Positions 8,561-16,642 of a stretch of 64,000 nt of DNA are shown piece by piece. A program made the position numbers and the translations under genes. A model generated the notes under the pieces. It searched no databases. It was not told the DNA's origin and was given only the letters and a program-made list of their open reading frames with translations. Numbering within the stretch: the stretch's first letter is position 1; each line of letters starts with the position of its first letter. The DNA comes from Flavobacterium tyrosinilyticum (GTDB lineage Bacteria; Bacteroidota; Bacteroidia; Flavobacteriales; Flavobacteriaceae), in NCBI RefSeq assembly GCF_023656565.1, contig NZ_JAMOKG010000002.1, positions 1,184,030-1,248,029 on the forward strand, in the 5' to 3' direction.

Positions 8561-9061
8561 GATTTTTGATTTTAGGATTAATTTTATTTTGAAATATTTG
8601 AATAATTGATAATTATGTTTGATTTTTTAACAAATGGCTTAATAGATGTTCAATGTTGTGATGTTTCTGATGCAAACTTATTACGGAAAAGCATCTGCAT
8701 CGATTAACCTAGATTAAGAAGTGAAAAATGATGTTAAAAAATTTAGCTTATCAGAATCTTTCCTAGAGAAATTTGCTTTTTCTTTTCTACAAAAATCTGG
8801 ATCTTGACCTGAGAATGGCTGTAATTTTGGCCTCATAATGTGTAGCATTTTTAAGTGATTTAGTAGAATGCCATAACTATTGCCAATTAACGTGCCTTAT
8901 TCGCAGTACCTTTATTTTAAGGGGATTGTTTAAAAATCGGCGTTTTTTTATTTACGATATTTCGTTATTTTATGAATATTCCCTTTTTTGTAAATAAAAA
9001 TGGATCTGTCTTTTATTAAATAAAAAATCAGAATTAGTTAAAATAAATACAAAATAGTATG
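8561..9061. other. Divergent intergenic region (about 500 bp)
   Basis: Separates the minus-strand hydrolase run from the plus-strand copper locus. I see no coding sequence. It holds a candidate -24/-12 element facing left (8882-8897), a CAAACTTA at 8673-8680 (TAnnTTTG on the minus strand, with no convincing -33 partner), and ACGATATTTCGTTA around 8955, which resembles motifs near other hydrolase promoters. Confidence 0.5.
8882..8897 (-). promoter_or_regulatory. Candidate sigma-54 promoter for the hydrolase run
   Basis: On the minus strand the sequence reads AGGCAC-GTTAA-TTGGC, close to the sigma-54 consensus TGGCAC-N5-TTGCA with correct spacing. It faces the alpha/beta hydrolase starting at 8560 but lies about 320 bp upstream, so a long leader would be needed. 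Similar elements are at 29964, 35826 and 37779. Confidence 0.4.
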
Positions 9062-9069
9062 TACTTTTG
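9062..9069 (+). promoter_or_regulatory. Candidate -7 promoter box (TACTTTTG)
   Basis: TACTTTTG fits the Bacteroidota -7 consensus TAnnTTTG. No clear TTTG -33 box lies 19-21 bp upstream. If it is used, transcription would begin near 9076, which argues against a start codon at 9067 or 9082 and in favour of TTG at 9094. Confidence 0.4.
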
Positions 9070-9093
9070 CGACCAAACTATTTGAACAAGCAC

Positions 9094-9471
9094 TTGAAAA
9101 GGTTAATCATCATAGCACTTTCTATTTTACTTATGTCGCCATCTTTTGGCAGCTTGTTTATTTATGCTTCTTTTAAAATCAATCAGAAAGAAATTGCTAA
9201 AACGATTTGCGTTCAGCGTAAACAAGCTTTTAACAGTTGTAACGGTCGATGCGAACTTCAAAAAAGCATTAAAAAATATTCTGATAATGAACGAAAAATG
9301 CAAGACAGCCTAAAGGACAAATTAGAGCTTGTTTATGTTCAAAATACTGCTGAAATCACTTTTGGCGCAATTCCGGTGATGGAATCAAAAAATAACACTT
9401 CAATTTTGTTTGAGAAGAAACCAATCGGTGCTTCTAATCTTACTTTTCATCCTCCTCTCTACACAGTTTAG
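9094..9471 (+). CDS. Small secreted CxGxC protein, first copy
   Basis: About 125 residues. No ATG exists ahead of the hydrophobic N-terminus; TTG codons occur at 9067, 9082 and 9094. The last is chosen because LKRLIII then aligns with the MKK start of the paralogue at 12879 and leaves room for the promoter box. It has a membrane/signal segment (IIALSILLMSPSFGSLFIYASF), then FKINQKEIAKTICVQ and the motif C-x8-C-N-G-R-C-E-L-Q-K, followed by a charged region. The paralogue shares FK-NQ--I-K--CV and CxGxC-L-K. The three cysteines suggest copper or another soft metal. The position ahead of an OprC-like receptor supports a metal role; the function is otherwise unknown. Confidence 0.72.
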   Translation: MKRLIIIALSILLMSPSFGSLFIYASFKINQKEIAKTICVQRKQAFNSCNGRCELQKSIKKYSDNERKMQDSLKDKLELVYVQNTAEITFGAIPVMESKNNTSILFEKKPIGASNLTFHPPLYTV

Positions 9472-9763
9472 AGATCAACATTTAGTTTTAAATTCCAATA
9501 TTTTTAAATTCCAAATTCCAATTCTGAAATTGAATGGTTTGGTTCACTTGCAGGGATTAAAAATTCTAAGTTTAGGCTAGGATTATATAATTTATTATTC
9601 TAAAACTGATTTTGATCTTCTTTGTAATTGAAAAGGAAAACTCTTCCATTTTTATTTACGTCGCCTTTTTTTTGGCTCACTCACAGCATTTTGGCTCTTT
9701 TTTTGGTATTCAAAAATTTATGGCAGGGTGCTATATTTTAAACGTTTTTTATAACATCATCAA

Positions 9764-10687
9764 ATGAAATCTTTTAATTTTTGGATAATCGCACTATTGT
9801 TTGCGGTTACTTCCTGTACAATTGATAAAACAGATTACGAAGCTGAAATAGGTTCTGAAGTTCCTGAAAATCTAGAATTTAAAGAAGCCACATCTCTTAC
9901 AAGCGGTAACTATAAGATTAGTATAGAGGCTTTAAACGGAACTTTTTATAAAGGATATAATGAGCTTCATTTTAAAATTATCAATACTCAAAACAACCAA
10001 GAATTGACGACAGCTGCAGTAACTTTTTTACCCATAATAAGTAACGCTGACGGAAGTAAAAGTTCTTGCCCGCATGAGTATAATGTGTTATATGATTCTA
10101 CTAATAAATACTACAACGGTTATGCTGTTTTTACGGGAGAAAGCACTACAACAGCAAGCTGGAAATTGTACATCAGTTTTACCGCTGATAACCAAAAGTA
10201 TGAGATCAATAAAGATGTTAGTGTTGAAAAACAAAACAATAAAAACCTCAATATGACTGCTTTTGCAGGAAATGATGGCGAGCAATATGTAATTGCCTTG
10301 ATTTCGCCTCAAAAGCCTACAGTTTCAGAAAACGCTTTGGCTGCTGGTGTTTACAAATACAATAAGCCAACAACTCCTGCAGGAACTTTTCCAGATCCGT
10401 CACAGTTTTCTTATTCTAAAGTTGTGGGATACACTTTAAAATTAGATCCTAGAATGCCAGAACCTTCTATGGGAAATCATTCTTCGCCAAATAATAAGGA
10501 TTTGATACAAGAAAATGATGGTTTGTATCACGGTGTTGTTAATTATACGATGACAGGAAACTGGACTTTAAACTTAATTATGATGAACCAAAACGGTTTA
10601 ATCGTAAAAGGAACTATAGTTCCAACCGATCATACGCCAGGAGTAGAAGGCGCGAAAAGTGAACTTTATATTGATACTTTATTTTAA
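9764..10687 (+). CDS. YtkA/FixH-like copper-associated lipoprotein
   Basis: 307 residues with a lipobox ending at C18 (FAVTSC), so probably an outer- or inner-membrane lipoprotein facing the periplasm. Two beta-sandwich repeats are visible. The first contains LHFKIINTQNNQELTTAAVTF, SCPHEY and a YYNGYAVF-TASWKLYI segment. The second contains LKLDPRMPEPSMGNHSSPNN and a matching GLYHGVVNYTMTGNWTLNL segment. This resembles YtkA/FixH-type domains often found beside copper proteins; the Met/His cluster MPEPSMGNH could bind Cu(I). Its stop is 4 bp before the TonB receptor start, so the two are cotranscribed. The domain call is by pattern only. Confidence 0.72.
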   Translation: MKSFNFWIIALLFAVTSCTIDKTDYEAEIGSEVPENLEFKEATSLTSGNYKISIEALNGTFYKGYNELHFKIINTQNNQELTTAAVTFLPIISNADGSKSSCPHEYNVLYDSTNKYYNGYAVFTGESTTTASWKLYISFTADNQKYEINKDVSVEKQNNKNLNMTAFAGNDGEQYVIALISPQKPTVSENALAAGVYKYNKPTTPAGTFPDPSQFSYSKVVGYTLKLDPRMPEPSMGNHSSPNNKDLIQENDGLYHGVVNYTMTGNWTLNLIMMNQNGLIVKGTIVPTDHTPGVEGAKSELYIDTLF

Positions 10688-10691
10688 AAAC

Positions 10692-12671
10692 ATGAAATAT
10701 ATTATAATGCTGCTTTTCTTGGGTTTTTCAGTTACAGCTCAAAATCAGCATGCACATCACGATAGCATAAAAAACTTAGAAGAAGTAACGGTAAAAAACG
10801 CGACGAAAAAGAAAATAGAAACCGAGATGAAAATGGCTGTTTCTGTTGATGAATTTTTGTCTTCATCTGATAATATTAGTTTTATAAAACGTGGAGCTTA
10901 CGCTTGGGAACCTTTATTAAACAACATGAGTACAGAACGTTCTACGGTTACCATTGACGGAATGCATGTTTTTGGCGCGTGCACCGATAAAATGGATCCA
11001 ATTACGTCTTATGTTGAAAGTAATAATTTGGCGGCAGTAGACATTAAATCGGGTCAGGAGGGAAGCTTGCATGGAGCAACTGTTGCGGGAAGTATTGATT
11101 TAAAAAGAAAAAGCACACCATTTGGACTTCAAAAGAAATGGAATGGAGCGTATCAAACGGGATTTGAATTTAATAACAAGCAGTTTTTCAATTTAGGAAA
11201 TATTGCTTATTCAGGTACAAAATTTGTGGCCGATGGAAGCATTTCGTACCGTACGGCCGATAATTATTACGACGGAAACAACAACGAAGTAAAGCATTCT
11301 CAATACAATAAATTCAATACTTCGTTGGGTTTGGCTTATAAAACCAGCGATTTATCATCGGTTAGATTAGACGCAATTTTTGATGTGGCAAAAGATGTAG
11401 GTTATCCTGCTTTGCCAATGGATTTGTGGCTTTCGCGAGCGCTAATTACTTCGGCTTCTTACAAGCAATTGTTCGAAGAAGGTTTGGTTAGAGTGGTGGA
11501 TACGAAAGTATATTTTAATGCCATTGAGCATTATATGGACGATACTACACGACCAGAAAATTTAGTTCACATGGATATGCCGGGTTGGAGCACAACATAC
11601 GGATTGGTTTCGAAAGCGAATTTGAAAAAGAATGATTACTCTTCTGAAATTCAGCTGAATGCTTATGATAATTTGTCTATTGCAGAAATGCGTATGTATC
11701 CGCAAGATCGTAGCGAAAGAACGATGTTTGCTTACAGCTGGCCTTGGGTTACGACTCGGTATGCAGGACTTTCTATGAATAATTCTTGGGATATTTCTGA
11801 AAAAAGTCAAGTGCATTTGGGAGGTTCTTTGGGAGTCAATTACAATTATTCCAAATATGTAGAATTTAATTGGATTTTTCATCCAGGAGCGCCTCAGGAA
11901 AAAACGAGATTTCTGCCAAGTCTAAATGCGGCCTATAACTTAAATATTGATCAGTTTAATTTTTCTGTCGGAACGGGTTATGGCCATAGAGCACCTTCTG
12001 TTTCTGAGGGTTACGGCTATTATATCTATAATAGTTTTGACCGTTATGATTACATCGGAGATCCTAATCTAAAAAATGAAATTTCGTATGAAGGAAATGC
12101 AAGCGCAGGTTTTAAAATTGAAAGATTAAGCATTCAAGGAAAAGTCAACTATTTCTATATTAAGAACTATATTATTGGTAAAATCCTGAGCATGGGAAGT
12201 CCGATGAATTATCAATCGGTTGGAGTAAAAGGGTATACGTCATTAGATTATGCAACGCTTTTAAATATGTCTGCCAATGTGGGTTACGATATTTTAGAGC
12301 ATTTGCATTGGAAAGGAACACTTACCTATGCACGCGGAATGGATAATAAAGGAGGAAATCTGCCTTTTATACGTCCGTTAAGCTATTTGACTTCTATTCA
12401 TTATATGTATAAAAGTTTTGGAATCCAGACTTCTGTAAATGGTGATTTTGAACAGATTAATTACAGTCCAGAATATGGAGAAGATCAGACAGCGTCTTAT
12501 GCTATTTGGAATATTTCTGCCGATTATTCTTTTAAAATTAATAAGGTGCAAAGCAGGATACAAATTGGTGCAGAGAACGTATTAAATGCGTATTACAGTA
12601 CTTATGCCGATTGGGGAAATATCCCGAGAATGGGACGTAATATTTTCACTTCTTTAAAATTGAATTTCTAA
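10692..12671 (+). CDS. TonB-dependent copper receptor, OprC/NosA-like
   Basis: About 659 residues from the ATG at 10692 (signal MKYIIMLLFLGFSVTAQ); an earlier ATG at 10659 overlaps the lipoprotein gene. It has a His-rich N-terminus (HAHH), a plug domain and a C-terminal barrel ending in LKLNF. The plug contains TIDGMHVFGACTDKMDPITSY, which matches the OprC/NosA plug, and C97-x3-M101 plus H280-x-M282 (EHYMDD) reproduce the CxxxM and HxM copper ligands known from OprC. It therefore probably imports copper ions across the outer membrane. The neighbours (YtkA-like lipoprotein, CxGxC proteins, MbnP/MbnH) fit this. The substrate assignment is inference from the conserved ligands. Confidence 0.88.
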   Translation: MKYIIMLLFLGFSVTAQNQHAHHDSIKNLEEVTVKNATKKKIETEMKMAVSVDEFLSSSDNISFIKRGAYAWEPLLNNMSTERSTVTIDGMHVFGACTDKMDPITSYVESNNLAAVDIKSGQEGSLHGATVAGSIDLKRKSTPFGLQKKWNGAYQTGFEFNNKQFFNLGNIAYSGTKFVADGSISYRTADNYYDGNNNEVKHSQYNKFNTSLGLAYKTSDLSSVRLDAIFDVAKDVGYPALPMDLWLSRALITSASYKQLFEEGLVRVVDTKVYFNAIEHYMDDTTRPENLVHMDMPGWSTTYGLVSKANLKKNDYSSEIQLNAYDNLSIAEMRMYPQDRSERTMFAYSWPWVTTRYAGLSMNNSWDISEKSQVHLGGSLGVNYNYSKYVEFNWIFHPGAPQEKTRFLPSLNAAYNLNIDQFNFSVGTGYGHRAPSVSEGYGYYIYNSFDRYDYIGDPNLKNEISYEGNASAGFKIERLSIQGKVNYFYIKNYIIGKILSMGSPMNYQSVGVKGYTSLDYATLLNMSANVGYDILEHLHWKGTLTYARGMDNKGGNLPFIRPLSYLTSIHYMYKSFGIQTSVNGDFEQINYSPEYGEDQTASYAIWNISADYSFKINKVQSRIQIGAENVLNAYYSTYADWGNIPRMGRNIFTSLKLNF

Positions 12672-12694
12672 TACGTTAACTAAAATTAAATTGA

Positions 12695-12823
12695 AACACA
12701 TAGAAACATAGTTTTTTTAATGTTGAAAAGAAAAAAGAAAAAAGAAAAAAGAAAATAGAGAATAGAAAATAGAGAATAGAAAATAGAAAAAGAAAGAAAC
12801 TAGTTTCTAACACATAGTTCTAC
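12695..12823 (+). repeat. Inverted-end repeat, copy C (3'-truncated)
   Basis: Begins with the intact 17-bp end AACACATAGAAACATAG and contains GAAAGAAACTAGTTTCT followed by AACACATAG, in the same orientation as copy D. The right-hand half with GTGAAACGCC and the second inverted end is missing. Positions 12720-12795 are a purine microsatellite of AAAAAAG, AAAATAG and AGAATAG units. Copy C and copy D bracket the small CxGxC gene at 12879. Confidence 0.75.
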
Positions 12824-12878
12824 GACAACGTTTGTCAGGATGACAAAAAAGTGTATAAAAAGGATAATTATAATTAAA

Positions 12879-13247
12879 ATGAAAAAAGTTTTTAGTATCA
12901 CAATGACGATTCTGTTCCTACTGGTTTCTTTCCAGCAGGCGCTTATCGTGGTGCACTTTAAACTGAATCAAGTTGCTATAGAAAAAGAATTTTGTGTTAA
13001 CAAAGCCAAGCCAGAACTGCAATGTCATGGTAAATGCCATTTGAAGAAAGAACTTCAAGAATCGGAAAAAAATACCGATTTGGAATTGAGAAGCATTAGC
13101 AAAAAGATCGATATTGCTTTAAACACAATTATTGAGTTTCAGGTTCCACTATTAAAAACTATAACACCCAAGAAAGTTTCGATCTACAAAGAATCGGATC
13201 GACTAGAACCTTGCCTTGAAATTTTTGTACCGCCGCCTATTTTATAA
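12879..13247 (+). CDS. Small secreted CxGxC protein, second copy
   Basis: 122 residues from the ATG at 12879; an upstream ATG at 12840 only adds a lysine/isoleucine-rich tail. It has a signal or anchor segment (TMTILFLLVSFQQALIVVHF), then FKLNQVAIEKEFCVN and C-x8-C-H-G-K-C-H-L-K-K, then a lysine/glutamate-rich coil. It is a paralogue of the protein at 9094 and shares the order hydrophobic segment, FK-NQ, CV, CxGxC-L-K. The added His residues around the CxGxC strengthen the idea of metal binding. It lies between the receptor gene and MbnP and is bracketed by repeat copies C and D. The function is unknown; a copper-handling role is inferred. Confidence 0.78.
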   Translation: MKKVFSITMTILFLLVSFQQALIVVHFKLNQVAIEKEFCVNKAKPELQCHGKCHLKKELQESEKNTDLELRSISKKIDIALNTIIEFQVPLLKTITPKKVSIYKESDRLEPCLEIFVPPPIL

Positions 13248-13293
13248 TCTTCTTTTCGGTTAATAAAATAGCCATTGCGTTAAATTGAACTTT

Positions 13294-13429
13294 AACACAT
13301 AGAAACATAGATTTTTCTTTTTTAGTAAAGGAAATTGAAAGAAACTAGTTTCTAACACATAGTTTGCTATGTGAATTTAAATTAGTGAAACGCCTTTTTT
13401 AAGTTTAGAAAACTATGTTTCTATGTGTT
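13294..13429 (+). repeat. Inverted-end repeat, copy D (136 bp)
   Basis: Has perfect 17-bp inverted ends, internal GAAAGAAACTAGTTTCT followed by AACACATAG, and GTGAAACGCCTTTTTT. It is the shortest complete copy and lies between the second CxGxC gene and the MbnP gene. Confidence 0.88.
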
Positions 13430-13482
13430 AGAATAATTTAGCTCAATGGTTTAAAATCAATACAAAAATTAAAATCATAAAA

Positions 13483-14349
13483 ATGCAAAATTTTAAAAAA
13501 TACCTTTTATTATCAGTGGCCGCTTTGGCATTTGTTTCATGTTCAAACGATGATGATGCTCCAGCAGCAAACAATGTAACGTTGGAATTCAACAATACGT
13601 TTAAAGATAAAACCATTGTTTTGGGAGATGCAACTTCAGCATCTGCGTCTACAAATACTTCAGCGGTAGGACAAGTGCATCATTTTTCTGAAGTAAAATA
13701 TGTGATTAGTAATATTCGTCTCATAAAAGATGACGGAAGTGAAGTGCCTTACAACGTAAATGATTTAGACAAAGGTGCAACAGTAATCGATCAGGCAAAA
13801 GCAGCTTCATTAAGCTATGTTTTGAGCAATGTGCCTTCTGCGTCATACAAGCAGATTAAATTTGGTTTGGGAATTAAAACAGAACAAAATACGCTAGACC
13901 AAACAAGATTTCCTAAGTTTTACGCAGCAGCTGGTGCCAACGACACGGCAATGATGTGGGAGTGGGGAACAGGATATCGTTTTACAAAAGTGGAAGGATT
14001 TTATGATACAGACAATAAAGCCCTATCTATTCATACAGGAAGTACTGTTGCGGGTACTGAAGGGGCTTACACACAAGGTGTAAATGCATACAGAGATATT
14101 ACACTAAACCTTACTACAAATGCAACTGTGGGTAAAAATGCTCCGAAAATCAAAATTAAAGCTGATTTCGACAAATTGTTGAGCGGAAAAATCAATACAA
14201 TTACGTTGTCTACAGGAACAGGAATGGGCGATAATGCAACTCCAAATGTTCATACTGCAGCACAAATGGTAAAATTTGTAGATAATTTAGGAGGAAACGG
14301 AACAAACGACATTACAGGAATGTTTTCTATTACTAGTGTAGAAAACTAA
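13483..14349 (+). CDS. MbnP-family copper-binding lipoprotein
   Basis: 288 residues with a lipobox ending at C20 (ALAFVSC). The mature protein follows the MbnP pattern: LEFNNTF, HHFSEVKYVISNIRLIKDDGS (H66, H67), LSNVPSASYKQIKFGLGI, the aromatic block MMWEWGTGYRFTKVEG (W159, W161, Y165), H184, H257 and a final F-S-I. In characterised relatives (MbnP, CorA, MopE) a Trp is oxidised to kynurenine and helps bind copper in the periplasm or at the surface; the partner haem protein MbnH carries out that step. An MbnH homologue follows at 14709. The copper function is inferred from family and context; which Trp is modified is not known. Confidence 0.85.
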   Translation: MQNFKKYLLLSVAALAFVSCSNDDDAPAANNVTLEFNNTFKDKTIVLGDATSASASTNTSAVGQVHHFSEVKYVISNIRLIKDDGSEVPYNVNDLDKGATVIDQAKAASLSYVLSNVPSASYKQIKFGLGIKTEQNTLDQTRFPKFYAAAGANDTAMMWEWGTGYRFTKVEGFYDTDNKALSIHTGSTVAGTEGAYTQGVNAYRDITLNLTTNATVGKNAPKIKIKADFDKLLSGKINTITLSTGTGMGDNATPNVHTAAQMVKFVDNLGGNGTNDITGMFSITSVEN

Positions 14350-14378
14350 ATTGACTCTTAGGTTTTGAAGATTAATTG

Positions 14379-14398
14379 CCTCCATCTTTAGATGGAGG
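14379..14398. repeat. REP-like hairpin CCTCCATCT-TT-AGATGGAGG
   Basis: Perfect 9-bp inverted repeat with a 2-nt loop, followed within 150 bp by further hairpins (AGGCTTTAGCCT; CCCCTAATTAAAACTAGGGG) and by degenerate AATCTGCG/CAGATTAAA stretches also seen near 43600. This is the typical mixture of short dispersed palindromes found between Flavobacterium genes. The 359-bp gap between MbnP and MbnH holds nothing else that I can see. Confidence 0.6.
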
Positions 14399-14659
14399 TA
14401 AATAAAATTTGCGCAAATAAGGCTTTAGCCTAAATACGCTAGTTTGGGTAAAGCCTAGCTAATTTACATTTCTAAAATCCCCTAATTAAAACTAGGGGCT
14501 ATTGGAAAACTTTAATCAAGCTAAAATCAACTTTAATCTGCTAAAATCTTTTAAAATCTGCGTGAAATATTTTGCGAATAGATTTTTTCACACAGATTAA
14601 AAAGAATTAAAGCAGATTTATACAGATTAAATTTAATCTAAATGTTGTAAAAATATTTC

Positions 14660-14690
14660 AGAGCCGTCTGAAATTAATAAAGACGGTTCT
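14660..14690 (+). promoter_or_regulatory. Leader hairpin before MbnH
   Basis: AGAGCCGTCT pairs with AGACGGTTCT (one G-T pair) around an 11-nt loop, ending 18 bp before the MbnH start codon. It is followed by ATTTTAAAAA. It may be a terminator or processing site of the MbnP transcript, or a translational control structure. Confidence 0.4.
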
Positions 14691-14708
14691 ATTTTAAAAA
14701 TCATTAAA

Positions 14709-15728
14709 ATGAAAAAAATAGTTGGCTTTATCCTAATGGTACTCTTTTTCACTTCTTGCAGCAGTAGTGATTCTGATGAGACTTATTTTGATAATCCTGA
14801 GCTTTCATTGCCTATTCCGACTGATTTTCCAGAGGTAAACAGTTATGTGAGTTTGAATAAGCCCACAAAATATGGTGCAGAATTGGGCGAAAAGCTTTTC
14901 TCAGACAAAAGATTTAGTAAAGACAATACGATTTCTTGCTCGAGCTGTCATATTCAAGCAAATGCTTTTGCAGATCATAATGCGCGAGCTATTGGAATTG
15001 AAGGGAGGGTAGGACTTAGAAATGCGCCACCGCTTCAGAATTTAATGTTTTTAAAATTCTTTAATTGGGATGGAAGCAGATTGCAATTAGAAACTCAGCC
15101 TCTGGTTCCTATTATAACTCACGAAGAAATGGATTCTTCGATTTTGGAAGTAATTGGAAAAATTAAAGATGATGCTTCGTATAAAGAGATGTTCAAAAAA
15201 GCATTTGGAGATCAGGAGATTACACCTGATAGAATTTATAAAAGTATTGCTCAGTTCGAATACACCTTGATTTCTGCTAACAGCAAATACGATAAAGTAA
15301 AACGAAAAGAAGGGCAATCGTTTACAGAAAGCGAAGTGGCAGGCTATGCCACATTTCAGCAGAAATGCGCTAGCTGTCATAGTACCGAATTGTTTACAGA
15401 TCAGAGTTTTAGAAATGTCGGTTTTCCTTTAAACACAGATTCTAATGAGGCAGGACGAGGCAGAGTTACCGGAATTCCGTCTGATTTTATGAGTTTTAGA
15501 GTTCCGAGTTTGCGAAATGTTGAATATACAGCACCTTACGGAAGTTTTGGTCAGTTTGCTACCTTAAGAGCTGTTTTAGATTATTTTGATAATGGAGTCT
15601 TAAGTGCAGAGAATTTAGATCCGATTTTTAAAAATAATGGCAATAGAATTCCGCTTACAGAACAAGAAAAAGAGAATCTTCTTGCATTTATGAAAACCCT
15701 GAGCGACAAAGATTTTACAGGAAATTAG
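14709..15728 (+). CDS. MbnH-like di-haem cytochrome c peroxidase family lipoprotein
   Basis: 339 residues, lipobox ending at C17 (VLFFTSC). Two c-type haem sites are present, C77-SSCH81 and C220-ASCH224, with the CcpA/MauG-type landmarks GEKLFSDKRFS before the first haem and RVTGIPSDFMSFRVPSLRNVEYTAPY after the second (given here in part). This superfamily includes bacterial cytochrome c peroxidase, MauG and MbnH. The gene directly downstream of an MbnP homologue makes MbnH, which oxidises Trp to kynurenine in MbnP, the most likely role. It acts outside the cytoplasm. A plain peroxide-detoxifying peroxidase is the main alternative. Confidence 0.86.
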   Translation: MKKIVGFILMVLFFTSCSSSDSDETYFDNPELSLPIPTDFPEVNSYVSLNKPTKYGAELGEKLFSDKRFSKDNTISCSSCHIQANAFADHNARAIGIEGRVGLRNAPPLQNLMFLKFFNWDGSRLQLETQPLVPIITHEEMDSSILEVIGKIKDDASYKEMFKKAFGDQEITPDRIYKSIAQFEYTLISANSKYDKVKRKEGQSFTESEVAGYATFQQKCASCHSTELFTDQSFRNVGFPLNTDSNEAGRGRVTGIPSDFMSFRVPSLRNVEYTAPYGSFGQFATLRAVLDYFDNGVLSAENLDPIFKNNGNRIPLTEQEKENLLAFMKTLSDKDFTGN

Positions 15729-15901
15729 CTTGAAAAGTATTGATTTTACTGATGTTTTACATTTCTTTTTAAAAAAGAGGAAAATGTTTATAATATGTTG
15801 ATAAATAATACGTTGCGAACTGTGTTAAAATCTGATTTCGATAGATTAAATGTTTTAAATTTATAACTGAATGATAGTTAATTATTTAAAAATTTTTGAA
15901 T

Positions 15902-16150
15902 ATGGAAAGAGCTATAAAATTACAGGTTCGTAAAGAACTTGACGGAAAACAAGAAGTAAACATTATTAAACTAAAAGGGAGTTTAATAACTAAAGGCTAC
16001 ACAGAAATTATCCATATTAGTGACAAGGACGATGAATTCTACATTAACTCTTTTGCAACCAAAACAGAAGCAAGTAAAGAGGTAAGAGAATTTATTTTGG
16101 ATTTTATAAACAAAGAAAATTTAAGCAATACAATCAGCGTTCTAGCCTAA
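15902..16150 (+). CDS. Small protein of unknown function
   Basis: About 82 residues from the ATG at 15902; a TTG at 15896 is in frame but not needed. The protein is soluble and mixed alpha/beta, with IKLKGSLITKGYTEIIHIS, then SFATKTEASKEVREFILDFIN. There is no signal peptide or known motif. I do not recognise a family. Its codon use and lysine/glutamate balance look like those of real Flavobacterium genes. It ends about 60 bp before a convergent small gene. Confidence 0.68.
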   Translation: MERAIKLQVRKELDGKQEVNIIKLKGSLITKGYTEIIHISDKDDEFYINSFATKTEASKEVREFILDFINKENLSNTISVLA

Positions 16151-16208
16151 TAGATAGAATCGCAAGATTGTATTGCTTAAATTATATACTTAATAAGTAG
16201 CTTTTAGT

Positions 16209-16412
16209 TTAAATTGCATTTGTAAAACTAGTATTTTGATCCAGGTAAAGATGCTGATCTTTTAAAATTTCATCTGGTTTCTCGTCCCAATCTCCCCAAT
16301 CTCCTACATAAGTTTTACGAAATATTAATTCATTATTATCACCATCACAAACCAAAGTTCGGCCTGTACAGGTTTTATTGTTTGGACTGAAATTTATTTG
16401 TGTATTATTCAT
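16209..16412 (-). CDS. Small protein of unknown function, acidic/aromatic
   Basis: 67 residues, no signal peptide. Features seen are two Cys (KTCTGRTLVCDGDN) and a tryptophan-acidic segment YVGDWGDWDEKPDEIL. It may be a small stress- or regulation-related protein, but I recognise no family. The call rests on an ATG start, a reasonable composition and the absence of a better frame. Confidence 0.5.
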   Translation of the reverse strand: MNNTQINFSPNNKTCTGRTLVCDGDNNELIFRKTYVGDWGDWDEKPDEILKDQHLYLDQNTSFTNAI

Positions 16413-16538
16413 GGCGCAACTATTTAATTGTTTGTAAATGAGATCATAAAAGTAAAAAGATCGCGTCAGAATCAGTTATAAAAAAATATTAAATTGTTGT
16501 TTAATTCCCATGTATATGACTGAAAAATAACTCTATAT

Positions 16539-16571
16539 AAAAAATGCTAAACAATAGGTTTAGCATTTTTT
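16539..16571 (-). terminator. Terminator after the FAD monooxygenase
   Basis: AAAATGCTAAAC and GTTTAGCATTTT form a 12-bp stem with a 5-nt loop. On the minus strand it ends in a T-run. It lies about 60 bp beyond the stop of the minus-strand monooxygenase. Confidence 0.7.
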
Positions 16572-16588
16572 ATTGATCTCCAATTTAT

Positions 16589-16642
16589 ATTCTTTGCTCT
16601 TTATCCTATATTCTTTACTCTTTATTCTTTATTCTTTACTCC
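16589..16642. repeat. Purine/pyrimidine microsatellite at a gene end
   Basis: On the minus strand this is a run of 7-bp units such as AGTAAAG, AATAAAG and AGTATAG. The array enters the last codons of the monooxygenase gene, where it encodes the terminal KRSKE. Related runs are at 12720-12795 and 43100-43250. Confidence 0.6.

Noticed and set aside
14709..15728. Ordinary peroxide-detoxifying cytochrome c peroxidase
   Set aside because: Possible, but the adjacent MbnP homologue makes an MbnH role more likely.
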